Shown: positions 55,701 through 63,984, numbered from the stretch's first letter. The stretch is DNA of 64,000 nt from Anabaena sp. PCC 7108 (GCF_000332135.1 NZ_KB235896.1:5537356-5601355); one strand, 5' to 3'. Notes: a model not told the origin generated them from the letters alone. Program-made: numbers and translations.

Positions 55701-56488
55701 GGAATTTACATAGTTTAACCCAGAATAAGTCTTTAGACTTCTTTGTGTTGTTCTCCTCTACCGCGTCCTTGCTGGGTAACGGAGGTCAGGCGAATCACGC
55801 GGCGGCAAACGCTTTTCTGGATGCACTAGCATCTTATCGTCGGATGCTTTTACTGCCGGGTTTGAGTATCAATTGGGGGGCTTGGGCAGAAGTAGGAGCA
55901 GCGGCGAGAATGGGGCTAGTGGAGCAGTTAAGCCTCAAAGGAGAGGAAAGCATCGCTCCACAACAGGGATTGCAGGTTTTGGAGCAGTTGTTGCTAGCTC
56001 CACCTATCCAAGTGGGAGTCATGCCTATTAACTGGTCGAGATTTTTGCAACAGCGAAAGGCGTTGTCGCCGTTTTTCACCGATTTGGCAGCAGAAATTCA
56101 GCAATTGGGTTTCCGGTCTACATCTGTGACACCACAGGAGGGAGATTCCCTGAAGAAGGCTATCCTGTCTGGAATACCAGCGGAACGCCAGCAGTTGTTG
56201 GAATCTTGCATTACAGAACAAGTAGCGAGCGTATTAGGATTTTCTGCTGCTAAGTTTGATAGGCAAGAATCGCTGATTAATCTGGGACTTGACTCTTTAA
56301 TGGCGATCGAGTTGAGAAAGAGGCTCAATAATGAGATGGGGGTAAACTTGCCTGTTATGAAAATCATGGAGGGTGTGAGCATTACCTCTCTAGCAGAGGT
56401 AATGTTAGAGCAATGGGCATTGACTCAGATCCAGTCAGCGTCCCCATCCGCTGAACTCAATGACAGTATGGAGGAAATCGCTCTATGA
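49751..56488 (+). CDS. Type I PKS module KS-AT-DH-cMT-KR-ACP
   Basis: A 2245-residue modular PKS. KS (about 1-430) has TACSTSL (Cys near 182), ETHGTGT and NLGHLDAAAG. AT (about 535-840) has FTGQGSQ, GHSIGEY and HAFHSPLM, the last typical of malonyl-CoA selection. DH (about 905-1180) has the His motif HRVFGTTILPG near 942 and an Asp-containing HPVLLDICTH near 1113. A C-methyltransferase (about 1300-1610) has ILEIGAGTGST near 1425. KR (about 1865-2060) has GGLGGLG and an LDD motif (B-type), with GQANHAAANAF where the catalytic Tyr is usual. ACP has LGLDSLMA near 2177. No ER. The expected unit is an alpha-methylated, unsaturated or hydroxylated ketide. Stop and next start overlap (ATGA at 56485-56488), so translation is coupled to the NRPS. 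Confidence 0.95.
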   Translation: MTINNSDIAIIGLSVRFPGADNINAFWQNLLQGIESISFFSDEELKLVERSVLSHPNYVKAGAVLPNIDLFDASFFGYSSKEAELIDPQQRIFLECAWEALESAGYDPGTYKGLVGVYGGSGTNSYLINNIYTNQRFSPSSTFKEPALALGLSLENERDYLPTRVSYKLNLTGPSINIQTACSTSLVAIHMACQSLFNGECDMALAGGVSISVPQKTGYFYQEDMILSPDGHCRAFDAQASGTLFGSGVGIVVLKLLSQAIADGDHIYAVIKGSAINNDGALKLGFTAPSVEGQAAVISDALAIAEIDASTVTYVETHGTGTALGDPIEITALTQAFRKNTDKNGFCAIGSVKTNLGHLDAAAGIAGLIKTVLALKHKCIPPSLHFKQANPKIDFVNSPFYVNTVLSEWQTNGTPRRAGVSSFGMGGTNCHVVLEEAPEKVKSQKSKIKNNRTLHILCLSAKTEKALQELQQRYVAYLKSNSDAKLADICFTANTGRKHFKHRKSFVARSVKEILEQLETGATASREVTSLPEAIAFLFTGQGSQYVNMGRKLYEQAPKFRETLNRCDEILRPYLEQPLLSVLYPDLNAVGENHQSKINETAYTQPALFALEYALFELWKSWGIEPDVVMGHSIGEYVAACVAGVFSLEDGLKLIASRGRLMQALPSDGEMVALLTDEVRAAAAIEPYAQFVSIAAINGSESVVISGGREAINAICTTLETSGIKTKKLNVSHAFHSPLMEPILREFESVAQQVSFSSPRIKFISNVTGTLATEEVSTPEYWCRHILMPVRFAASMESLARMGVEAFVEIGPAPILLGMSRSCLPEEKGLLLPSLRPNQEDWQVLLTSLAELYVHGVPLDWFSFDRDYERRRLSLPTYPFQRQRYWIEAAQDGYPTGTLKRENGTKSQNLHPLLGQQLYLAGTTEIRFESHISQNSPAWVKDHRVFGTTILPGTAYLEMALAAGAFVTKSDKIWLEEVVIQQALILPENEEEKTIQLILTPAGNLVYSFQIFSLTPSFEGENSLPLFSLHASGKLLVKETEVVSDPVDLTAMRAQYTQEISIVAIYRGFQEQHIDFGSSFRGLEQLFAHEGTALGKIRLPEELVQEIGNYQLHPVLLDICTHVCEAISPDEVKQNTYVPVGLDRLRKSGRADTLIWCQAFERSSQGDSKQTISVDFRLLNSSGELIATLEGLQLKQVSQDAMLGNPQSSWNDWLYEVEWRPQARYGLLPDYLPTPEEVSSPLQTQLAQLLAQSSLTVYREALTKLEALSVAYILAALQEMGWSWQQKHRFATNQIASQLGVVSQHQRLLRRLLEILAEVGILQRSGEEWEVISVPEIGDPQNMITSLSYPEAEAEVTLLGRCGLRLAQVLRGEYDPLQLLFPGGDTTTLTQLYQDSPMARLMNSLVQGVVLSAQEQLPQGRGLRILEIGAGTGSTTNYILPHLFSERTEYVFTDIGAFFMAKAQEKFKDYPFIHYQVLDIEKDPQSQGFSPHQYDIIVAANVLHATSDLRASLQYVKQLLAPGGMLVLLEDTAPQRWVDLTFGLTEGWWKFSDYELRSDYPLLSASQWETLLQEIGFEQAVTISPDDIEIPDKKVCLPSAVIVAFSEVKQQVSSPPHRVVLADGQGIGQQLAAHLGSLGENCTLVVPGKEYEQIAPFEFRIDPANPKHFQQLFEALPGVAAIVHLWSLDAPEALIVEDLEAASKLNCGSTLHLVQALVKTYNKLPRLWLVTRGAQAVQGYHLPGIAQSPLWGMGKVIALEHPESKCTTIDLDFQATENEVQNLCEEISQKDTEYQVAFRDQTRYAARLVRHREPSIKGATRLKIPENQPFRLGVSKRGTLENLQLQKTTRLKFPDKIGTQERLSLGSDGTYLITGGLGGLGLLVAQWLVERGAKHLVLLSRSGLNPSVSNRLEKLEQAGACIKVVQADVSDSKQLNRGWSEIERTLPPLRGIIHAAGVLDDGILLQQNWQRFERVLAPKVQGAWNLHSLTQNKSLDFFVLFSSTASLLGNGGQANHAAANAFLDALASYRRMLLLPGLSINWGAWAEVGAAARMGLVEQLSLKGEESIAPQQGLQVLEQLLLAPPIQVGVMPINWSRFLQQRKALSPFFTDLAAEIQQLGFRSTSVTPQEGDSLKKAILSGIPAERQQLLESCITEQVASVLGFSAAKFDRQESLINLGLDSLMAIELRKRLNNEMGVNLPVMKIMEGVSITSLAEVMLEQWALTQIQSASPSAELNDSMEEIAL

Positions 56489-59400
56489 ACCTTAAGCAAT
56501 TTGTAGCTGAACTCGCCCTAGCTGGTGTGAAGTTGTGGGTCGAAGGCGACCAGTTGCGCGTGCGTGCCCCAAAGGAGGTACTAACACCAGAGGTACGTAA
56601 TTTACTGGCATTGTATAAGGCAGAGCTTGTAAAGTTGCTGCAAAAAAAGAGCAACGCTAGCGATACTTCCATACCCCAGATACCTGTTTCGCTCCGGAGG
56701 AACTTGCCTCTCTCTTTTGCTCAGGAAGGACTGTGGTTCTTGAGTCAGTTGGAGCCAAATAACCCTTTCTACAACGTACCACTAGCTCTGCGACTTCAGG
56801 GTTCTCTGAACGTTGTCGCTTTAGAGAAAAGCCTTAACAAGATTATTCAACGTCACGAAGCCTTACGTACCAACTTCACAACAGTTGAGGGGCAACCCGT
56901 TCAGATTATTGCTGAAAGCTTGACCTTGAGTGTGCAAGTTTTAGATTTGAGTGAGCTACCTTATCGTGAGAGAGAAATTGCTTGGGGGCTAAAAGCAAGA
57001 GCACAAGTCCAGCAACCCTTTGATCTCAGTAGCTCTGGGTTAATTAAAGCTTCTGTGCTGAAGCTAACACAGACAGAACATATCTTACTACTAACAATAC
57101 ACCACATTGTCTGGGATGCTCCTTCAGAGGGCGTATTGGTTAGGGAGTTAGCAGCCTTCTACACAGCCTACTGCAATGACTTGTCTTTAGAGCTACCAGA
57201 GCTACCGATTCAGTATGCAGACTTTGCTGTTTGGCAGCGCCAGTGGTTACAGAGAGATGTACTAGAATCTCAACTCGCTTATTGGAAGCAAAAACTTGCG
57301 GGTGCGCCATTCGTATTGGAACTGCCAACTGACCGAGTGCGAAAAGCAACTCAAACGTTCCGGGGGGCGTGTTACCGACAAGCACTCTCAAAAGAACTAA
57401 CAGAGGCTTTGATGATTTTAAGTCAGCGCAAAGGAGTTACTCTGTTTATGACGCTGTTAGCGGCGCAGCAAACATTGCTTTACCTTTATACAGGGCAGAC
57501 CGATATTTGCGTAGGCACGCCTTACGCAGGCCGCGATCGCGCGGAAATTGAGGGATTGATTGGATTTTTCGTTAATACGCTGGTTCTGCGGACTGATATA
57601 TCGGGTAATCCGAGTTTTGAAGAGCTACTTTTTCGAGTTCGGAAAGTGGCGTTGGGAGCATACGCTCATCAAGACCTACCGTTTGAGAAGTTAGTAGAAC
57701 AATTGCAGTCAGCGCGTAACTTAAGCTACACACCGCTGTACCAAGTGAGATTTGCGCTTCACCCACCGATGCAGATAGACCTGGAAGACTTAACGGTGAG
57801 TTCAGTAGCGGTAGAAACAGGTACGGCGAAGTTGGATTTGTTTGTAGCTTTCGTCAACACCGACTCTGGACTAATTGGGACGTGGGAATACAATACTGAC
57901 CTGTTTGATGCCAATAGGATCGCTCGCATGGCCGGACATTTCCAGACCTTACTAGAGGGAATTGTTGCTAATCCTCAACAGAAGGTTTCAGAATTGCCCC
58001 TGCTCACAGAGCGAGAGCGACACCAGCTATTAGTAGAGTGGAACAACACCACAAAAGAGTATCCCTTCGATAAGTGTATCCACCAGTTGTTTGAAGAACA
58101 GGTTACGCGATCGCCTGATGCCATTGCGGTGGTTTTTGAAGGGGAGCAACTGACCTACCAAGATCTGAACCAACGGGCGAACAGAATAGCACATCACTTG
58201 AAAACTCTAGGCGTGGAGGCAGAAGTGCTGGTAGGCATCTGCGTGGAGCGCTCCTTAGAGATGGTAGTGAGCCTGCTTGGCATCCTCAAAGCTGGAGGGG
58301 CTTATGTGCCTTTAGACCCATCGTATCCCAAAGAGCGCTTAGCGTTCATGTTGCAAAACTCACAGCCAAAGGTGTTGTTGACTCAGGAGTGCTTGATAAC
58401 AGAACTACCTGAACATACGGCACAAGTTGTTTGCTTAGATACAGATAGGCATCTCATTGCTCAACACTCAGAAGAAAACTTAAACCAAACAGCAACAGTT
58501 GATAATTTAGCCTATGTCATTTATACCTCTGGCTCAACCGGAAAGCCAAAGGGAGTCCAGGTGACACACGCTAATTTGTGTCACTACGCCCAAGCAATGA
58601 GTCAAGCACTAGATATCACAGCAGAAGATGTATATTTGCACACCGCATCGATTGCTTTCTCATCTTCTGTCAGACAGTTGATCGTGCCTCTGGCTAGTGG
58701 CGCTACTGTCAAAATTGCAACTTCTGAACAGAGAAAAGACCCGATGTCACTATTTGCGACAATTAAACAACATAGTGTGACAGTTATTGATATTGTCCCC
58801 TCTTATTGGCGTAACTGCATTCATACACTTGCTAGCTTAGAACCTGGTACGAAACAAGCACTGTTAGATAACAAACTGCGTTTAATTGTGTCGGCGAGCG
58901 AACCACTGCTGTCCGATCTTCCTACTCAGTGGACGTTTGGTTTTCAGCACAAAGCACGATTAATCAATATGTTTGGTCAAACTGAGACCTGTGGAATTGT
59001 TGCCACTTATCCAATACCGGCACAACAGGATGAGCCAATCAAAATTGTCCCTATCGGTCGCCCGATCGCCAACACACAAATTTATCTGCTCGACTGCCAT
59101 ATGCAACCAGTCCCTGTTGGTGTACCTGGAGAAGTGCATATTGGTGGTTTTGGACTGGCGCGAGGCTACCTCAACCGCCCAGAATTGACAAAAGAAAAGT
59201 TCATCCCCAACCCCTTTAGCGAAGAAGAAGGATCACGCCTCTACAAAACCGGGGACAATGCCCGCTACCTTCCAGACGGTAACATTGAGTTCCTTGGTCG
59301 GCTGGATCGTCAGGTGAAGATTCGCGGTTTCCGCATTGAACTCGGAGAAATCGAAGCAGCGCTAGCTCAACACCCAGAGGTACGGGAGACAGTAGTTTTA

Positions 59401-60735
59401 GCAAGGGATGACCAACCAGATAACAAACGACTGGTAGCTTATGTTGTTCCCAACCATGAAGCTCCTGCCACCATTGAACTGCGGCACTTCCTCCAACATA
59501 AGCTCCCCGATTACATGGTGCCAGTCGCCTTTGTAATGCTATCAGCGCTACCTCTGTCCCCCAATGGTAAGGTAGACCGTCGCGCCCTCGCAGCACCAGA
59601 TACGGAACTAAGTAACTCAATTGGCTTTGTCCCTCCCCGTGACACAGTTGAACAGCAACTACAGCAAATTTGGTCAGAGGTTTTGAAGCTTCCCACTGTT
59701 GGAGTGAAGGATAACTTCTTTACCTTCGGAGGTCATTCTCTTTTAGCTGTATTCTTAATGGCTCAAATTTCGCGGCACTTTGGGAAAAATCTGCCCATAG
59801 CAACGCTTTTCTCTAGCCCAACTATCGAACAGCTAGCTAGTTGTCTTCGATCCGAAACTCATTCCTTGCCTTGGTCTCCTTTGGTAGCAATTCAGTCTGG
59901 CAGCGAGAAGCGACCTTTCTTCTTTGTGCCTGGAGTTGGGGGAAATGTGATTTACTTATATGAGCTAGCGCGTCATCTTGGATCTGAGCAACCCTTCTAC
60001 GGTTTGCAAGCACGGGGACTTGATGGGGAATCAGAGCCTTTTACACACTTGGAAGAGATAGCCACCTACTATATTGAAGCAATACAGAGAGTTCAGCCCT
60101 CTGGTCCGTACCTTCTGGGAGGGCATTCGTTTGGAGGTGTAGTTGCCTGTGAGATGGCAACTCAGTTGCTCAAACAGGGGCATGAGGTCGCTCTACTTGC
60201 GATTATCGACGTTGTTGCGCCAATTGTTGGTAATAAGCCGAATTGTTCTGATGAAGATGAGGCGGCATATCTTTTTGATTTTGCCAGCTACATTGAATAT
60301 ATGTTCTCCTTAAACTTGGAGGTATCTAAAGAAACTCTCGCTTCCCAATCTCAGGAGGAGCAATTGAACTATCTCAAAGAACGGTTGATACGGGTCAACT
60401 TGTTACCCCCTGATGCGGGAATAAGGTTAGTACGGGGGCTAGCGCAAGTATACATTGCGTCCCTAAAAGCTCATCGTGCTTATTTGCCTTCGGGGCTGCA
60501 ACAGATTCCAATTACTCTTTTCCGTTCTAGCGAGGTTGATGTATTTGAGGGTGATACAGAAGAGTTGACACAAAGGCGAAAAGAACCTGCCTTGGGCTGG
60601 AACGAGTTTTCTTCTACTATACACATTCATGTTGTTCCAGGGAACCATAGCACGATGATGCAACAGCCGCACGTACAGGTGTTAGCCACACAACTGCTCT
60701 CTTACCTTGAGCAAGCACAGGCTCCATTGGCTTAG
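56485..60735 (+). CDS. NRPS termination module: docking, C, A, PCP, TE
   Basis: A 1416-residue protein. Residues 1-50 look like a TubC-type N-terminal docking domain (FVAELALAGVKLWVEGDQLRV), as used at PKS-NRPS interfaces. The condensation domain (about 72-500) has HHIVWDA near residue 207, with Ala in place of the usual Gly of HHxxxDG. The adenylation domain (about 520-1010) has YTSGSTGKPKG near 681, but the pocket segment reads IAFSSSVRQL, so Asp235, which holds the alpha-amino group, is replaced by Ser (hand-derived code S-S-R-D-I-S-M-I-V-K). This suggests a beta-amino or other non-alpha substrate. PCP is FGGHSLLA near 1078. The thioesterase (about 1130-1416) has LLGGHSFGG with Ser near 1215 and GNHSTM as the likely His, so it should release the product as acid or macrocycle. 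Confidence 0.93.
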   Translation: MNLKQFVAELALAGVKLWVEGDQLRVRAPKEVLTPEVRNLLALYKAELVKLLQKKSNASDTSIPQIPVSLRRNLPLSFAQEGLWFLSQLEPNNPFYNVPLALRLQGSLNVVALEKSLNKIIQRHEALRTNFTTVEGQPVQIIAESLTLSVQVLDLSELPYREREIAWGLKARAQVQQPFDLSSSGLIKASVLKLTQTEHILLLTIHHIVWDAPSEGVLVRELAAFYTAYCNDLSLELPELPIQYADFAVWQRQWLQRDVLESQLAYWKQKLAGAPFVLELPTDRVRKATQTFRGACYRQALSKELTEALMILSQRKGVTLFMTLLAAQQTLLYLYTGQTDICVGTPYAGRDRAEIEGLIGFFVNTLVLRTDISGNPSFEELLFRVRKVALGAYAHQDLPFEKLVEQLQSARNLSYTPLYQVRFALHPPMQIDLEDLTVSSVAVETGTAKLDLFVAFVNTDSGLIGTWEYNTDLFDANRIARMAGHFQTLLEGIVANPQQKVSELPLLTERERHQLLVEWNNTTKEYPFDKCIHQLFEEQVTRSPDAIAVVFEGEQLTYQDLNQRANRIAHHLKTLGVEAEVLVGICVERSLEMVVSLLGILKAGGAYVPLDPSYPKERLAFMLQNSQPKVLLTQECLITELPEHTAQVVCLDTDRHLIAQHSEENLNQTATVDNLAYVIYTSGSTGKPKGVQVTHANLCHYAQAMSQALDITAEDVYLHTASIAFSSSVRQLIVPLASGATVKIATSEQRKDPMSLFATIKQHSVTVIDIVPSYWRNCIHTLASLEPGTKQALLDNKLRLIVSASEPLLSDLPTQWTFGFQHKARLINMFGQTETCGIVATYPIPAQQDEPIKIVPIGRPIANTQIYLLDCHMQPVPVGVPGEVHIGGFGLARGYLNRPELTKEKFIPNPFSEEEGSRLYKTGDNARYLPDGNIEFLGRLDRQVKIRGFRIELGEIEAALAQHPEVRETVVLARDDQPDNKRLVAYVVPNHEAPATIELRHFLQHKLPDYMVPVAFVMLSALPLSPNGKVDRRALAAPDTELSNSIGFVPPRDTVEQQLQQIWSEVLKLPTVGVKDNFFTFGGHSLLAVFLMAQISRHFGKNLPIATLFSSPTIEQLASCLRSETHSLPWSPLVAIQSGSEKRPFFFVPGVGGNVIYLYELARHLGSEQPFYGLQARGLDGESEPFTHLEEIATYYIEAIQRVQPSGPYLLGGHSFGGVVACEMATQLLKQGHEVALLAIIDVVAPIVGNKPNCSDEDEAAYLFDFASYIEYMFSLNLEVSKETLASQSQEEQLNYLKERLIRVNLLPPDAGIRLVRGLAQVYIASLKAHRAYLPSGLQQIPITLFRSSEVDVFEGDTEELTQRRKEPALGWNEFSSTIHIHVVPGNHSTMMQQPHVQVLATQLLSYLEQAQAPLA

Positions 60736-60809
60736 TAATTGGTCTGTTAAGTGGAAACTCTTGAGATAATTAACAAGCTCCTTCATTTCACTAAAGAAGC
60801 TCAATCATT

Positions 60810-61778
60810 ATGAAAATAGGAATTTTAGACTCGAATCACAATCTACCCTTGCTAGTAGAACCTGACACAGAACGCGAATCGTCTAATCTTGACTATCTCC
60901 TTTCATGGTACAGAGATAGTGAACTTTTAGAAGACAAATTTCTGAAACACGGAGCGATTCTTTTTCGAGGCTTTGGTGTAAACACAATCTTGGCTTTTGA
61001 AAAATTTGTAAAATCTGTTTCAGGTAATTTAATGGATTATGTTGATGGAAATTCTCCCCGAACCCAACTAGCTAGTGGGATTTATACTTCAACCGAATAT
61101 CCATCTGAATACTCCATTAGTTTGCATAATGAGTTATCCTACTCTAGCCAATGGCCAGACCAACTCTATTTTTGCTGTATTACTGCGCCTAAAAATGGCG
61201 GAGAAACACCGATTGCTGATAGTCGTCAAATCCTAAAAAGTCTTAACCCAAAGATTGTGGAAAAATTCACACTTAAACAAGTGAAGTATATCCGCAATTT
61301 ACCTAGTAGTAATGGCATGGGAGTTTCATGGCAAGATTCTTTTAAAACTTCAGATAAGTCCCTAGTAGAAGAGCATAATAGAAAAGCTGGCATGGAATTT
61401 GAGTGGAAGAAGGATGGTGGATTGCGATTAAGCCAGATTCGCCCTGCTATTGCAACTCATCCTCATACAGATGAACAAGTTTGGTTTAATCAAGCCGAGC
61501 TATTTCATCCATCTACTCTTCCTAAAAATATATACGAAGCTATGATGTTTTATTTTGAGGGGAAGGAAGAGGAACTCCCTCACTATGCTTACTTTGGCGA
61601 CAATACTCCAATTGATGTTTCAATGCTAGATGAGATTAGAGAAACTATTGGTAAACAAACTGTTCTTTTTCCTTGGCAGGAGGGTGACGTTCTAGTCATA
61701 GATAATATGTTGGTTTGTCATGGACGAAGACCGTTTTTTGGTTCGAGGAAAATTTTGGTTTCTCTGTCAAATTTCTGA
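60810..61778 (+). CDS. TauD/SyrP-like Fe(II)/2-oxoglutarate dioxygenase
   Basis: A 322-residue enzyme of the TauD/TfdA family. The metal triad can be placed as H and E in SLHNELSYS (HxE in place of HxD) near residue 110 and the distal His in VCHGRRPFFG near residue 308, with the following Arg of GSRKILVS as the oxoglutarate contact. The sequence is of the SyrP-like type associated with NRPS clusters, where such enzymes hydroxylate the beta carbon of amino acids bound to a PCP. It follows the NRPS gene by 75 bases and probably tailors the arginine-derived unit or the last building block. Which carbon is oxidised cannot be told. Confidence 0.85.
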   Translation: MKIGILDSNHNLPLLVEPDTERESSNLDYLLSWYRDSELLEDKFLKHGAILFRGFGVNTILAFEKFVKSVSGNLMDYVDGNSPRTQLASGIYTSTEYPSEYSISLHNELSYSSQWPDQLYFCCITAPKNGGETPIADSRQILKSLNPKIVEKFTLKQVKYIRNLPSSNGMGVSWQDSFKTSDKSLVEEHNRKAGMEFEWKKDGGLRLSQIRPAIATHPHTDEQVWFNQAELFHPSTLPKNIYEAMMFYFEGKEEELPHYAYFGDNTPIDVSMLDEIRETIGKQTVLFPWQEGDVLVIDNMLVCHGRRPFFGSRKILVSLSNF

Positions 61779-61803
61779 TAACTTTAGCTGTAAGTGTAAG
61801 TAA

Positions 61804-63651
61804 ATGTATCAATTCCAAGAGTCTCTTCCCAAACTGCCCTTGCCAAAACTCTCAGACACCTGCGATCGTTATATCGAGATGGTGACACCGCTGTTGAGTG
61901 AAACAGAATTAGAGCGAACCAAGGCAGCCGTAAGGGAATTTCAACAAGGGAGCGGAGTCGAACTACAGCAACAGTTGGAAATGGTTGATCGCTCAACTAC
62001 TACTAACTATTTACAACAATTTAAAGAGGAAACCTATTTAGAAATGCGGTCCTCACAACTAAATATGAGAACCACAGGGGTGGCTTCGCCTGTCTTGACA
62101 ACCTCGAAATATCCCTTCACCCAGATTGTCGCCATCATAATTTTTAAGACCCTCCAATTCCACCTGAAAATCAAATATCGGGAACTAGAGCCAGATCGGG
62201 ATGTCTTTCGAGGAAACAAACCGCCCCTTTGTATGGCTCAGTATGACAATTTGTTTGGCACTGCGCGAATTCCAGGAATCAGGTGCGACAGCTTTCAAAG
62301 GGCGAAAAATTCCGAGCATATTGTGGTCATGCGACGGGATACATTTTACACCTTAAAGTTGCTCCCAGGAGATAAGTTGCCGACGGTGGAAGCTCTAGCA
62401 CAGCAAATTAATTGGATTGTAGAAAATACTCATAAAGGGGAACCGCCTGTGGGAGTGCTGACAGCCCTCCCCAGAGAGCGGTGGGTAACAGTTCGCTCTT
62501 ACCTCACGAACCTAGATGCAGAGAACGCTCGCTCTCTAGAACTATTGGATAGCGCCCTGTTTGTCGTCTGTTTGGACGAAATAACACCTCCCGATTTGGA
62601 AACACTAGCAAGAACTGCCTTCACTGGAGATGGTGGGCGAAACCGCTGGTTCGATAAACCGATCCGACTCGTTTTCAACTCTGAGGGTCAGTTCGCTGTA
62701 ACAATTGAACACAGTAATGTCGATGGCTATCCGGTAGCGCGGTTGATAAACGAGGTCAACCGGGAGCTTGAATCTCTTGAACAATCCCTAACAACCTCCA
62801 GTTCAATCGAACTTGAACCCCCACAGCAACTGTGGTGGAAATTAGACCAAACACTCTTAGAAGAAGTAGCGCAGGCATTAACAGATGCAGAGAGTCTGAG
62901 CGAACAAATTCAGATGGGGATAGGAATTTTCAACGAATTTGGGTCAGACTTTATTCATCAGCATGGTTTAAGTGCTGATGCTGTGTTTCTCCTGTCGCTA
63001 CAGATTGCTTACACTCGCCTGCATAGTAAGCTTCCTACTGGCGCTTGGCAAGCTGTACACAACAGAAGCTTCCGGTACGGGCGACACGACTATGCCTTAG
63101 TAATTACACCCGAATCTGTAGAACTAATTCAAGCCTTTACTGAGGGAGCTTCAGACGAAGTGCGATATGAGTCCCTAAAACGTGCTGTTAACGCTCGTTT
63201 CTCGCGAGTGTTTGACGCTAAAAACGGGCAGGGAGTGGTCATGCACCTTTATGCACTTTATAGCTTATCTCGCCATAAAGGTAGCGGTGTTCCCGATATT
63301 TTTCAAGATAAAACCTTTGAAGAATTTATCTTAGACCCAAGCTTCTCCGCTTCTACTCTAAGTAATAAAATGGGCGTAGAGATACTCTGCCCCAGTCCAT
63401 ATCGCGACTATGGAATCGGCTATGTCATCGATCGCAACAAGATTGGCTTTACTGTAACGAGCAAACATCTACAGCCGGAAAAATTTATTTCCCTTCTGAA
63501 GCAGTGTCTTTTGGAAGTAGGTGAACTTATCAGTAAAAATTCTAAATTAAATGGCGATCTTAACCAGCTGTCTAGACAAGAGACATACAATACAATTACA
63601 GCCAAGTCAAGTCTGAGTGCAGAAATTCAGCAATTCTCATTTTGGACTTAA
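61804..63651 (+). CDS. Stand-alone choline/carnitine O-acyltransferase-family enzyme
   Basis: A 615-residue protein starting with LPKLPLPKLSDTCDRYIE, typical of carnitine/choline acyltransferases. The catalytic His lies in VTIEHSNVDGYPV near residue 304, and other family marks are NNLFGT-like YDNLFGTARIPG near 140 and GVLTALPRERW near 220. It is about the usual length (600-650). In some polyketide systems a related domain transfers an acyl group between a carrier or CoA and a hydroxyl of the product. Bacterial carnitine metabolism is an alternative, but the position 25 bases behind the dioxygenase and in the same direction favours tailoring, for example O-acylation of the hydroxyl set by that enzyme. 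This is inference. Confidence 0.82.
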   Translation: MYQFQESLPKLPLPKLSDTCDRYIEMVTPLLSETELERTKAAVREFQQGSGVELQQQLEMVDRSTTTNYLQQFKEETYLEMRSSQLNMRTTGVASPVLTTSKYPFTQIVAIIIFKTLQFHLKIKYRELEPDRDVFRGNKPPLCMAQYDNLFGTARIPGIRCDSFQRAKNSEHIVVMRRDTFYTLKLLPGDKLPTVEALAQQINWIVENTHKGEPPVGVLTALPRERWVTVRSYLTNLDAENARSLELLDSALFVVCLDEITPPDLETLARTAFTGDGGRNRWFDKPIRLVFNSEGQFAVTIEHSNVDGYPVARLINEVNRELESLEQSLTTSSSIELEPPQQLWWKLDQTLLEEVAQALTDAESLSEQIQMGIGIFNEFGSDFIHQHGLSADAVFLLSLQIAYTRLHSKLPTGAWQAVHNRSFRYGRHDYALVITPESVELIQAFTEGASDEVRYESLKRAVNARFSRVFDAKNGQGVVMHLYALYSLSRHKGSGVPDIFQDKTFEEFILDPSFSASTLSNKMGVEILCPSPYRDYGIGYVIDRNKIGFTVTSKHLQPEKFISLLKQCLLEVGELISKNSKLNGDLNQLSRQETYNTITAKSSLSAEIQQFSFWT

Positions 63652-63818
63652 ACTCATCTCAGTTGCAAAAACTTGAACAAAAGAATAGGCTTTTTAGAGA
63701 ACACTATTGAGAAATATTTTTAATAGGTCGCGCAAAATTTTCAAAATGAGAATTGCTGGCAGAAATTTCCTTAAACTTTACGACTTTAGTAGACGTACTG
63801 CGCTACAGAGCCTTATAC

Positions 63819-63984
63819 CCCACCTTCCGCACCCTAAACTGTCACACAACGAAAAATGGTCGTTTGGGGATTTGAGATTGGCGATCGCCACCTAAGATTT
63901 AGACTATTTTGTATCAAAATTATCCTCAAAGGTATTCAGAAATCCGAAATTACCGATTGTGACACCAGGGGTGCGGAAGGTGGG
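63819..63984. mobile_element. MITE-like element with 16-bp inverted repeats at the window end
   Basis: CCCACCTTCCGCACCC (63819-63834) and GGGTGCGGAAGGTGGG (63969-63984) are perfect inverted copies; the outer TTATAC and inner GTCAC/GTGAC parts match imperfectly, so the full element may be about 63813-63992. It has no ORF of note. It lies just downstream of the acyltransferase gene and may mark the right border of the cluster. Confidence 0.7.

Noticed and set aside
42679-63651. Azomycin or guanitoxin cluster
   Set aside because: No Rieske N-oxygenase for azomycin and no guanitoxin-type methyltransferase or kinase genes were seen; NRPS and PKS modules point to a different product.
63707-63895. 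62-codon frame at the window end
   Set aside because: Runs into the inverted-repeat element and shows no family features.
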